From contig CAWCDJ010000007.1 in assembly GCA_963794265.1 (NCBI GenBank), positions 62,001 to 126,000 on the forward strand: DNA of 64,000 bases. The letters are read 5' to 3'. This DNA comes from CAWCDJ01 sp963794265. Lineage in GTDB: Bacteria > Acidobacteriota > Terriglobia > Bryobacterales > Bryobacteraceae. Under the pieces are notes generated by a model that had not been told where the DNA came from, did no database searches, and worked only from the letters and a program-made list of their open reading frames with translations. Below, piece by piece: positions 16,677 to 23,990 of this stretch. The first letter of the stretch is position 1. Each line of letters opens with the position of its first letter. A program made the position numbers and the translations under genes.

Positions 16677-17283
16677 CGACCACGCGGTGGTGCGCCAGGG
16701 GTTCAAGATGATCCTCAGCGCGCAGCCCGATATGGAAATCGTGGGCGAAGCCGGAAACGGCCGGGAAGCCGTCGAACTGGCCGAACAACTGCACCCCGAT
16801 ATCGTGGTCATGGATGTCGCCATGCCCGAGCTGAACGGGATAGAGGCTACCCGCCGCCTGTCCGCCTCCGCTCCCCACAGCCGCGTGGTGGCGCTGAGCA
16901 TGCACAAGGATTCGGTCTACGTCCGCGAGATTCTGCGCGCCGGCGCGCGGGGCTATCTTCTGAAGGATTCCCCCGCGCCCGACCTGCTGGCCGCAGTGCG
17001 GGCGGTAGCCTCGGGAGAGGGTTTTCTGAGCCCCGCCGTATCCGACGCCGTGCTCAATGATTACCGGCGCCACGTGACGAACCCGGTGGACCTTCTGAGC
17101 AGCCGCGAGCGCGAGGTCCTTCAGATGCTGGCGGAGGGCAAGACCAACAAGGAGATCGCGGGCGTCCTCAACCTCAGCGTGTACACCGTGGATGCGCATC
17201 GCGGCCGAATCATGGAGAAGCTGAATCTGCACAGCATCAACGAGTTGGTGAGGTTTGCCGTGCGCAACGGCATGATCGATTGA
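16648..17283 (+). CDS. NarL/FixJ-family response regulator
   Basis: A 211-residue two-domain regulator. The receiver domain has the acidic pair DD (10-11), phospho-acceptor Asp56 (VVMDVAMPELNG) and Lys in GYLLKDS. The C-terminal LuxR-type helix-turn-helix begins LSSREREVLQMLAEGKTNKEIA and continues SVYTVDAHRGRIMEKLNL. The ATG at 16648 gives the normal receiver start MRRIRILLADDHA. It is the partner of the kinase immediately upstream; target genes are not evident. It converges on the flavoprotein gene with a 27-bp gap. Confidence 0.95.
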   Translation: MRRIRILLADDHAVVRQGFKMILSAQPDMEIVGEAGNGREAVELAEQLHPDIVVMDVAMPELNGIEATRRLSASAPHSRVVALSMHKDSVYVREILRAGARGYLLKDSPAPDLLAAVRAVASGEGFLSPAVSDAVLNDYRRHVTNPVDLLSSREREVLQMLAEGKTNKEIAGVLNLSVYTVDAHRGRIMEKLNLHSINELVRFAVRNGMID

Positions 17284-17310
17284 GCCGCGCCTTCGGGCCG
17301 CCTGCCTGCC

Positions 17311-18525
17311 CTACGGTAAGGCGTGCGAGGCGTCGGCGAGGGCCGCGGCGGATACCGGCTGTTTGGATTCGATCCACCTGGGAGCCGCCTCCCGTTCTTC
17401 GTCCCCACGGTTCATCGCGAAAGCCGCGACCACGGCTCTTTGGCGCAGCCACCAGACGCTGAAACTGCCGCTCGAGACATCGCCCCGGTGGATCGTTTCG
17501 TCCGCGCCGGAAGGATCGCCCCAAAACTCGTACGAAAGATCGAACACGTCGGAAAAGAAATACGGAACGTGCCGGAACGGCGCGCGTTCGCCCATCAGCG
17601 CCTGGCCGCAGTGGCGACCCTGGGAGACGGCGTTGTCCCAGTGCTCCACGCGCCGGCGCTTTCCGTACAGCACGTCCTGGTAGTTGGCGACGTCGCCGGC
17701 CGCCCAGACACCCGGACGGCCGGATTCCAGGTATTCGTTCACTGTGACTCCGTTACCCACCTCGATGCCGCTTCCCGCGAGCAGTTCCGTCACCGGTTCC
17801 ACTCCGATGCCGGCCACCACCATTTCGCAGTCCATGCTCCGGCCATCGCTCAAAACAGACGCGCTCACGGAGCCGTCACCCCGGATCTCCTTCACCTCGG
17901 CCGTCTTGACGAAGCGCACGCCGCGCGCGGCGTAATATTCCTCGAAGTAGTTCGACATTTTCGGCGTGAAGAACTGCTTCCCGATCCGGTCCTCGCGCAG
18001 CACCATGGCGACGTCGATGCCCTTCTGCGAGAGTACGGCCGCGACCTCCATGCCGATGAACCCGCTGCCGATCACGACCGCCCGCTTGACGCTCGCGGCT
18101 TTCGCGCGGATGGCTTCGGAGTCATCGAGGGAGCGCAGATAATACACGCCCGGCAGCCGCGAACCGGGAACATCGAGAGTCCGCGGACGCGCGCCGGTTG
18201 CGACGATCAGCTTGTCGAAGCCGAAGCCGCCGCCGGACTTCAGCGCGAGCCTTTTCCCCTCCGGGTCTACGGCCAGGATTTCGCAGCCAAGCCTGACTTC
18301 GATTCCGTGTTCCCCGTAGAAATCCTCCGGGTTGATGCGGACGCTCTCCTTGGTATCCTTGCCGGCCAGAAAGCCCTTCGACAGGGGCGGCCGTTCATAG
18401 GGGAGAGAAGTATCGGCCGACAAGATCGTCAGTTCGCCCGGCGCCATCCCCGATTCCACCATCTGCCTGGCGGCGTAACCCGCCACCATCCCGCCGCCCA
18501 GAATGACGAACTTCGCCCCTTCCAT
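17311..18525 (-). CDS. FAD-dependent NAD(P)H oxidoreductase, ferredoxin-reductase/AIF-like
   Basis: A 404-residue flavoprotein with the FAD dinucleotide motif ILGGGMVAGYAA at the N-terminus, LPYERPPLSKGFL, KLIVATGARPR, a second nucleotide motif VVIGSGFIGMEVAAVL and the FAD-closing VWAAGDVANY. This is the arrangement of ferredoxin/rubredoxin reductases of dioxygenase systems and of AIF-like NADH oxidoreductases. No Rieske or ferredoxin gene is near, so the electron partner is unknown. It starts 2 bp after the pirin stop, which suggests a two-gene operon and a possible redox role for both. Confidence 0.88.
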   Translation of the reverse strand: MEGAKFVILGGGMVAGYAARQMVESGMAPGELTILSADTSLPYERPPLSKGFLAGKDTKESVRINPEDFYGEHGIEVRLGCEILAVDPEGKRLALKSGGGFGFDKLIVATGARPRTLDVPGSRLPGVYYLRSLDDSEAIRAKAASVKRAVVIGSGFIGMEVAAVLSQKGIDVAMVLREDRIGKQFFTPKMSNYFEEYYAARGVRFVKTAEVKEIRGDGSVSASVLSDGRSMDCEMVVAGIGVEPVTELLAGSGIEVGNGVTVNEYLESGRPGVWAAGDVANYQDVLYGKRRRVEHWDNAVSQGRHCGQALMGERAPFRHVPYFFSDVFDLSYEFWGDPSGADETIHRGDVSSGSFSVWWLRQRAVVAAFAMNRGDEEREAAPRWIESKQPVSAAALADASHALP

Positions 18526-18527
18526 GT

Positions 18528-19436
18528 TTACTTCTCTTTCTTCAGAAAGGTTCCCTGCTCGAGTTCCTCGAAGGCCTGGCGAAGCTGTTCCTGCGTGTTC
18601 ATCACGATGGGCCCGTACCAGGCCACCGGTTCCTGTAGCGGCTGGCCAGAGACCAGCAGGAAGCGGACTCCGTCGTCACCTGCCTGTACCGTAAGTTCGT
18701 CGCCCGAGTCGAACAGCACCAGCGACCGGTCGACGGCTTCCGCCGGGGGCGCCGTATCGGCCCATCCCACGGCCTCGGTGGGCACCGCCAGCGGGCCGGA
18801 GGCGTTGCAGAACTTTCCGTGCCCGGCGAAGACGTAAGCGAAAGCATGCCGGGTGGTTTCGACGGGCAGGGTCTTCCGGCGTCCCGGCGCCACCGAGACG
18901 TCGAGGTACATCGGGTCGGCTGCGATTCCGTCCACCGGTCCTTTCTTTCCCCAGAAACTGCCGCAGACGACGCGAACGTGCGTGCCGTCGTCATCCGTGA
19001 TCTGCGGGATATCGGCGGACTTCACTTCCTGATACCGCGGTTTCATCATCTTGAGCGCGGCCGGAAGATTGGCCCACAACTGGAAGCCGTGCATGCTGCC
19101 GGACGCATCGCCTTTCGGCATCTCCTGGTGGATGATGCCGCGCCCCGCGGTCATCCATTGGACGTCGCCGGCCGAAATGGCGCCCTGATTCCCCATGCTG
19201 TCGCCGTGCTCCACGGTTCCGGCCAGCACGTAGGTGACTGTCTCGATGCCGCGATGCGGGTGCCACGGAAACCCGGCCAGGTAATCTTCCGGAACATCGT
19301 TACGGAAATCGTCGAGTAACAGAAAAGGGTCGAAATCCGACGTGCTGCCGAACCCGAACGCGCGGCGCAGATGAACCCCCGCCCCCTCGATGGTCGGTTT
19401 GGACTTGATGAGCCGCTTCACGGGCCGAATCGACAT
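18528..19436 (-). CDS. Pirin family protein
   Basis: A 302-residue bicupin. The N-terminal cupin carries the metal ligands in FPWHPHRGIETVTY (His59, His61) and in RGIIHQEMP. Bacterial pirins include quercetin-2,3-dioxygenases and proteins that bind enzymes or regulators; the substrate cannot be read from the sequence. It lies directly before the ferredoxin-reductase-like gene in a two-gene unit. The start at MSIRPVKRLIKSKPT is the usual pirin N-terminus. Confidence 0.92.
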   Translation of the reverse strand: MSIRPVKRLIKSKPTIEGAGVHLRRAFGFGSTSDFDPFLLLDDFRNDVPEDYLAGFPWHPHRGIETVTYVLAGTVEHGDSMGNQGAISAGDVQWMTAGRGIIHQEMPKGDASGSMHGFQLWANLPAALKMMKPRYQEVKSADIPQITDDDGTHVRVVCGSFWGKKGPVDGIAADPMYLDVSVAPGRRKTLPVETTRHAFAYVFAGHGKFCNASGPLAVPTEAVGWADTAPPAEAVDRSLVLFDSGDELTVQAGDDGVRFLLVSGQPLQEPVAWYGPIVMNTQEQLRQAFEELEQGTFLKKEK

Positions 19437-19811
19437 AGTTACCCTCCGGTACTTGCAGTCTACCGCGGCGTATGAACTTACGAAAGTGCGTACGGCATCG
19501 CACCGAAGCGGGGAGCGGGACGTGAGATAGCGTCCGTTGACGGCCCCGCGATATCAAATTGAAATTGAATGCCTCATCTCCATCGGACAATTCAATTGTA
19601 GACTCAATGCTGACCCCGGTTAGTGAACTGAATACTTCTTACAGGCCATCGATTTGGGAAGAGCCGGCCATAGAGCGGGAGATACCTGGTCGATCAGCCT
19701 GAGCCAGATTAGACGACCCCTCTTCCGGCAGGAAGAGTGTAATTGCGATCTGACTTCGGACATTCGTCCGAAGGACACAGGCGTGTGACATAGAGAAGGA
19801 GATACGCAACC
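19437..19811. other. Non-coding region before the PEP-CTERM gene
   Basis: No gene is seen in these 375 bases. They contain AT-rich inverted pieces (AAATTGAAATTGAATG and ACAATTCAATTGT, about 19556-19604) and an exact hairpin CTTCGGAC-attc-GTCCGAAG (19754-19773) 38 nt before the downstream start. The hairpin lies in the likely 5' untranslated region. I found no sigma-54 type GG-N10-GC element and no known riboswitch pattern. Confidence 0.5.
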
Positions 19812-20846
19812 GTGATAAAACCGAGAGGGAAGACTGTGCTCCGGGCGGCGATTTGCGCGGGCGCCGTTATCCTGGCATTGCCCGCATCGGCCGCACCCAC
19901 GACCTACAATTTCCTGAAACTGAACAACAACAACGACCCTACGTTCAACCAGCTCCTGGGCATCAACAATGCGGGCACGATTGCCGGCTATTTCGGTGTC
20001 GGGAGTTCGACGAATCCAAATAAGGGATACACCCTCGTTCCTCCCTACGGACAGGCACAATATACGAACGAGAATTTTCCGGGCTCGGCCCAGACCCAGG
20101 TAGTCGGAATCAACAGCAATATACCCCCGACCACCGTCGGCTTCTGGGTGGATGGCGCGGGCAATAACTTCGGGTTCGTCGATCAGAGTAACACATTCAC
20201 CAGCGTCTCGGATCCAAGTACGCCGACGACAGGCACCATGGTCAACCAGTTGCTTGGGGTGAATAACAACGACGTGGCCGCTGGATTCTATGTCGACGCC
20301 AGCGGCAACTCGCAAGGTTATCTTTACAACATCGGAACTATGGTATTCACGCCGATTGTCCTGCCCCTGAGTTTCAACGCCACGATGACCACGGCGACCG
20401 GCGTGAATAACGCGGGGGACGTTTCCGGATTCTACACGGACGCCGCCGGGAATGTCCACGGATTCCTGGATAACGGCGGCACCTTCACCAGCTTTGACGA
20501 TCCGAACGGCAACGGCACGAATACGCAGTTCCTGGGCCTGAACAACAACGGCCTGGTGGCGGGCAGCTACGTGGACGCCGCCGGCGTAACGCACGGCCTG
20601 GTGTATAACAGCCTGTTGAACACCTTTCTGACCATCGATGATCCCAACAGTTCGGCCACGCCCGCATTCGATGTGTCGGGAACGATCGTGAACGGGCTGA
20701 ACGACAAAGGTCAACTCGTCGGATTTTACTCCGACGGTACCAATGTTAACGGGTTCCTCGCGACCCCGGTTCCGGAGCCGGGAACCCTGGCTTTGATGGC
20801 CCTGGCAGGCATTCTAGCCGGCCTGGGGCGGAAACTCCGCGCGTAA
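19812..20846 (+). CDS. PEP-CTERM sorted extracellular repeat protein
   Basis: The 344-residue protein has a signal peptide (to about residue 27) and four to five repeats of about 50 residues. Each repeat contains GVNNAGDVSGFYTDA-like and GNVHGFLDNGGTFTSFDDP-like strings, as in HAF-repeat beta-propeller surface proteins. It ends with the sorting tag VPEPGTLALMALAGILAG plus a basic tail (GRKLRA). The tag directs cleavage by an exosortase at the inner membrane and release to the surface or matrix; no exosortase gene lies in the window. The start is GTG 19812 with AGAAGGAG upstream. Confidence 0.9.
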   Translation: MIKPRGKTVLRAAICAGAVILALPASAAPTTYNFLKLNNNNDPTFNQLLGINNAGTIAGYFGVGSSTNPNKGYTLVPPYGQAQYTNENFPGSAQTQVVGINSNIPPTTVGFWVDGAGNNFGFVDQSNTFTSVSDPSTPTTGTMVNQLLGVNNNDVAAGFYVDASGNSQGYLYNIGTMVFTPIVLPLSFNATMTTATGVNNAGDVSGFYTDAAGNVHGFLDNGGTFTSFDDPNGNGTNTQFLGLNNNGLVAGSYVDAAGVTHGLVYNSLLNTFLTIDDPNSSATPAFDVSGTIVNGLNDKGQLVGFYSDGTNVNGFLATPVPEPGTLALMALAGILAGLGRKLRA

Positions 20847-20992
20847 GGAACTTCCCATCAGACGATCTGTATGATGGTCGGCGGCCGGCTGCTCAAGCGC
20901 CTCGGACGCGATGGGCAGCCGATCCGCCGCGCCCGCCGCAACCCGTGGCTTCCCCCACATGCGGCCGCGGCGACAAAGGTATAATCCGTGGG

Positions 20993-21925
20993 ATGACCAT
21001 CAATCGACGCCAGTTTGTGAAGGCACTCGGGGCCGCGCTCCCGGCAATCGCCGTCAGAGCGCAGACGGATCTGTGGGGCGGCCCGGTGGTCGACAGCCAC
21101 CACCACTTGCGACGCAGCCTCGAAGCCAACGTGATCCATCTCGATGGATGCGGCGTTTCGAACGCGGTCATTCTAGCGCGGGAAAACTCGGCCGGCCAGA
21201 TTCGGGAGCTCGAGGCCCGCTACCCGGGACGCTTTCTCGGGTGGTTTGCCAGCGCGGACATCACCCGGCCAGGGGCCGAAGCACTCCTCACCGGCGCGGT
21301 CAAAAACGGCGCCATCGGTTTTGGCGAGCTGAAATTTCACGTGGAGGCCGCCGGGCCTGAGCTTCGCCGCGTCTACGCCCTCGCGGCCGACCTGAACGTC
21401 CCCGTGCTGATTCACTTCCAGGAGGTGCCTCACACCGCGACGGAGGGCGTTTTCAGCACCGGCTTCAAGCATTTCGAAACGATGTTGAAGGCCTATCCGA
21501 AGACGCGCTTCATCGGCCACGCCGACGCGTTCTGGGCCAACGTGAGCGCCGATTATGCGAATGACGTGGCCTATCCGACCGGCAGGATCAAGCGTGGAGG
21601 CGTGACCGACCGGTGGCTTTCCGATTACCCGAACCTGTTCGGCGACCTGTCGGCGAATTCGGGGAACAACGCTCTTTCGCGCGATCCGGAGTTCACGGCG
21701 GGGTTCCTCGAGCGGCACAAAGAGAAACTGATTTTTGGAAGCGATTGCGCCTGCACGGACGGCAAGGGCGGGGGAATCTCGCAAGGCGGAAATCCGGCGG
21801 CCAGCCGTCTGGCCGGCAAGTGCGTGGCCCGGGAGACGCTGGCGCTGTTGAAGAAAACCCTGTCCCCCGCGGAGTTCCGAAGGTTGACCTGGGAAAACGC
21901 CCACCGGATCTACAAGCTGGCTTAG
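20993..21925 (+). CDS. Tat-exported amidohydrolase (TIM-barrel)
   Basis: A 310-residue protein beginning with the twin-arginine signal MTINRRQFVKALGAALPA. The mature enzyme is an amidohydrolase-2 type TIM barrel: metal motif VVDSHHHL, then FGELKFHVE, VPVLIHFQE, RFIGHADAFW and the late acid in IFGSDCACTDG, where the aspartate is the catalytic metal ligand. Relatives act as decarboxylases or lactonases; the substrate is unknown. The start at 20993 is chosen because it places the RR motif correctly. It converges on the TIR gene with a 25-bp gap. Confidence 0.85.
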   Translation: MTINRRQFVKALGAALPAIAVRAQTDLWGGPVVDSHHHLRRSLEANVIHLDGCGVSNAVILARENSAGQIRELEARYPGRFLGWFASADITRPGAEALLTGAVKNGAIGFGELKFHVEAAGPELRRVYALAADLNVPVLIHFQEVPHTATEGVFSTGFKHFETMLKAYPKTRFIGHADAFWANVSADYANDVAYPTGRIKRGGVTDRWLSDYPNLFGDLSANSGNNALSRDPEFTAGFLERHKEKLIFGSDCACTDGKGGGISQGGNPAASRLAGKCVARETLALLKKTLSPAEFRRLTWENAHRIYKLA

Positions 21926-21950
21926 CGGCGGGTTGCCGGCCACGCGCCGG

Positions 21951-23036
21951 CTAACCGAAGGGCAGCATCATCTGGTCGTCGTACTCGGTCGCCCGGCGGT
22001 ACTCCACGCCCCGCGCTTCTTCGGCGCGGCCCCAACCCTCGAGGATCCAGACAATCTCCCGCGCCGATTCTTCCAGGGCGCCGCGGTCTTCCCGCTCTTC
22101 CGCGGCGGCGTGCCACTGCTGCATCAGTTCGTAGCACTCGGCCATTCGTCCCTGGTCGCGGGTGAGCCTGCGGCCCAGGCGCGCCAGGCGGCAGATCTCG
22201 TCCCACGGCCCCGCCGGGTTCCCCAGCGCGGATTGCGCCTCGCGCAGCGGATCGCCGGAGTGGAGCGGCCACCGGCCGGAAGAGACCAGCGTCGAACATC
22301 TGCCGCCAAATCGAAGTTCTTCGGGGCCGTCGTCCGAAACATCGTCCAGGATCAGCAGAAAGCGGTGGGCGGCGCAAAAATCCCGCAAGCGGCGAAGGTT
22401 CTCTTCGAGCTCGCCTTCGAGCCGCAGGCTCAGTTGCGTGGCCAGGTCGCCGGCCAGCGCGGCGAGGCTTCGGCCGCCGCACTCCAGGACGAACACCTCG
22501 TCGAAATCCCCGCGGTAGGCGCGCACAAACTCAAAAGCCAGCGCGGTATCGTCCACATATTCCACGCCGGTGCGATCGGCCAGCGCCACTCCCAGCCATT
22601 CCAGGTCGGCATCCGGATAGCGTGCCTCCGCGGGCGGTTCGAAACGGGCCTCGGCGCCGCGCACCCAGCGCTTCAATTCGCGGACCTGCCTGCGCTCGAA
22701 GACGCATTGCAGGACCCGCGGCGGGACGCAATCGTCGCATTTGAAAAACGCAATGCGGACGCCCTCCGCCCGGGGCTCGTTCACCAGCGCGTCTTCCCAT
22801 TCGGCGCGGGGCCAACGCGGCGGCAGGGAATTGCGCGAAAACAAGACGATTACGATGTCGGCCATGCGTCCCTGGCGCACCTTTTCGGCGAGCCCTTCAT
22901 CCGCGCGAATCTCGCCTTCGTCCCGCAGGACCCGGACATCCGCGCCCCGCTCCAGGAAATCGGCGAGGCTTCGGGCGGTCTCCCGATCCGCCGGGGCATG
23001 GCACAGGGTCAGGGTGGGTTGGTTTAGAGTTTGCAC
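21951..23036 (-). CDS. TIR-domain protein with a degenerate STAND/NB-ARC-like part
   Basis: A 361-residue protein. Residues 6-130 read as a TIR domain: LTLCHAPADRETARSLADFL, then MADIVIVLFSRNSL and RWPRAE, where Glu79 sits at the W-x3-E position used by TIR NADases. Residues 155-260 align in order with the start of an NB-ARC ATPase: ALAFEFVRAYRGDFDEVFVL, a Walker B string LLILDDV (227-233) and a sensor-like STLVSSGRW. The P-loop position, however, reads GVEYVDDTALA, with no GxGKT. The helical C-terminus is unassigned. It overlaps the methyltransferase gene by 13 nt. It may act in defence or signalling; this is unproven. Confidence 0.7.
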   Translation of the reverse strand: MQTLNQPTLTLCHAPADRETARSLADFLERGADVRVLRDEGEIRADEGLAEKVRQGRMADIVIVLFSRNSLPPRWPRAEWEDALVNEPRAEGVRIAFFKCDDCVPPRVLQCVFERRQVRELKRWVRGAEARFEPPAEARYPDADLEWLGVALADRTGVEYVDDTALAFEFVRAYRGDFDEVFVLECGGRSLAALAGDLATQLSLRLEGELEENLRRLRDFCAAHRFLLILDDVSDDGPEELRFGGRCSTLVSSGRWPLHSGDPLREAQSALGNPAGPWDEICRLARLGRRLTRDQGRMAECYELMQQWHAAAEEREDRGALEESAREIVWILEGWGRAEEARGVEYRRATEYDDQMMLPFG

Positions 23037-23686
23037 GCCAGCGTCAGCCCGTCCCCCATGGTTGCCATGCTCAGCATGACTCGCTCGTCGGCGTGCAGCT
23101 TGCGGTTGAACGCACGGATGACCTCGGTATCCTGGTCGTGGTCGCCGGAGTCCGCAACCGCGCCATGCCAGAGGACGTTGTCCACCGCGATCAGCCCGCC
23201 CTTTCTCAGCAGCACCAGCGCGCGCTCGTAGTAGTTCGCGTAATTGGATTTGTCGGCATCGATGAAGGCGAAATCGAAAGAGCCGGCCTGTCCCCCGGCG
23301 ATCAGCCCGTCGAGCGTGGCGAGCGCGAGGCCCAGCCGCAGGTCGATGCGGTCTTCCACCCCCGCTTCCCGCCAGGTACGCCGCGCGCGCGAGGTGTACG
23401 CGTCGCTGCGGTCGCAGGCGACCACCTGGCCCCCCGGCGGCAGGGCCAGCGCCACCCAGGTCGAGCTGTAGCCCATGAATACCCCGATTTCCAGGGTTCT
23501 TCGGGCGGCGGCGACTCGCGCCATCACGTGCAGAAACTGCCCCTGTTCCGGCGAGACCTGCATCGAAGCCTGAGGGTGGTGTTCCGTCTCTTCCCGCAGC
23601 CGCCGTAGCGGTTCCGGTTCGCGCAAAGTCACCTGGCGAACGTACTCGGCCAGTTCATCGGTAATCGGGGTGTGCACTCGGGACAT
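23024..23686 (-). CDS. SAM-dependent O-methyltransferase, CCoAOMT/COMT-like
   Basis: A 220-residue class I methyltransferase. The SAM motif is LEIGVFMGYSSTWVALAL and the metal/acceptor region is FDFAFIDADKSNYANYYERA with LIAVDNVLWHG, as in cation-dependent catechol/caffeoyl-CoA O-methyltransferases. The acceptor is probably a vicinal hydroxyl on a small aromatic or polyketide, but cannot be named. It overlaps the downstream TIR gene by 13 nt, so the two are co-expressed; whether they act together is unclear. Confidence 0.92.
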   Translation of the reverse strand: MSRVHTPITDELAEYVRQVTLREPEPLRRLREETEHHPQASMQVSPEQGQFLHVMARVAAARRTLEIGVFMGYSSTWVALALPPGGQVVACDRSDAYTSRARRTWREAGVEDRIDLRLGLALATLDGLIAGGQAGSFDFAFIDADKSNYANYYERALVLLRKGGLIAVDNVLWHGAVADSGDHDQDTEVIRAFNRKLHADERVMLSMATMGDGLTLACKL

Positions 23687-23727
23687 GGCAAAAGGTCAAT
23701 TTTACCGTGCCCGGGCGCCGCGCCGCT

Positions 23728-23835
23728 TTACTTGGTCCCCTTGGGTTGCGGGTGGAACCAATTATAGATCGCCCACACGATGCAGCCGACAATTCCCAGC
23801 GCAATCAGGATTTCCGGAATGTCCAGGGGCCCCAC
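23728..23835 (-). CDS. Putative 35-residue single-pass membrane protein
   Basis: A short frame beginning at GTG 23835 with a perfect AGGAGG (23840-23845) 4 nt upstream. It encodes one hydrophobic helix (ILIALGIVGCIVWAIYNWF) after an acidic N-terminus and ends HPQPKGTK. The ribosome binding site and the helix argue for a real gene. No family is recognised. It lies between the methyltransferase gene and a large palindrome. Small membrane proteins of this size often modulate a transporter, and the efflux operon is close by, but nothing in the sequence proves a link. Confidence 0.5.
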   Translation of the reverse strand: MGPLDIPEILIALGIVGCIVWAIYNWFHPQPKGTK

Positions 23836-23902
23836 ACAGCCTCCTGAACCAGAGTATATACTCCGAATCGAGAGGCTGCAATCCGATCGCCCAGGCGCCT
23901 CG

Positions 23903-23971
23903 GCCCGCTCCCTGAGGGTCGCGGCTCTGTTAGCATTTTGTTCACAGAGCCGCGACCGTGAGGGAGCGGGC
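23903..23971. repeat. 69-nt palindrome with 28-bp arms
   Basis: Arms 23903-23930 (GCCCGCTCCCTGAGGGTCGC...) and 23944-23971 match at 26 of 28 positions, with a 13-nt loop. It ends 20 bp from the stop of the RND gene and can fold in either transcript. A diverged copy is at 29576-29640. Confidence 0.9.
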
Positions 23972-23990
23972 AAGCCTACGGTTGCGCCGG

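Noticed and set aside
19740..19800. Sigma-54 promoter before the PEP-CTERM gene
   Set aside because: GG and GC doublets are present, but their spacing (12 instead of 10) does not fit.
19620..20714. Open frame on the minus strand opposite the PEP-CTERM gene
   Set aside because: The plus strand has a signal peptide, repeats and sorting tag; the minus frame only reflects the repeat pattern.
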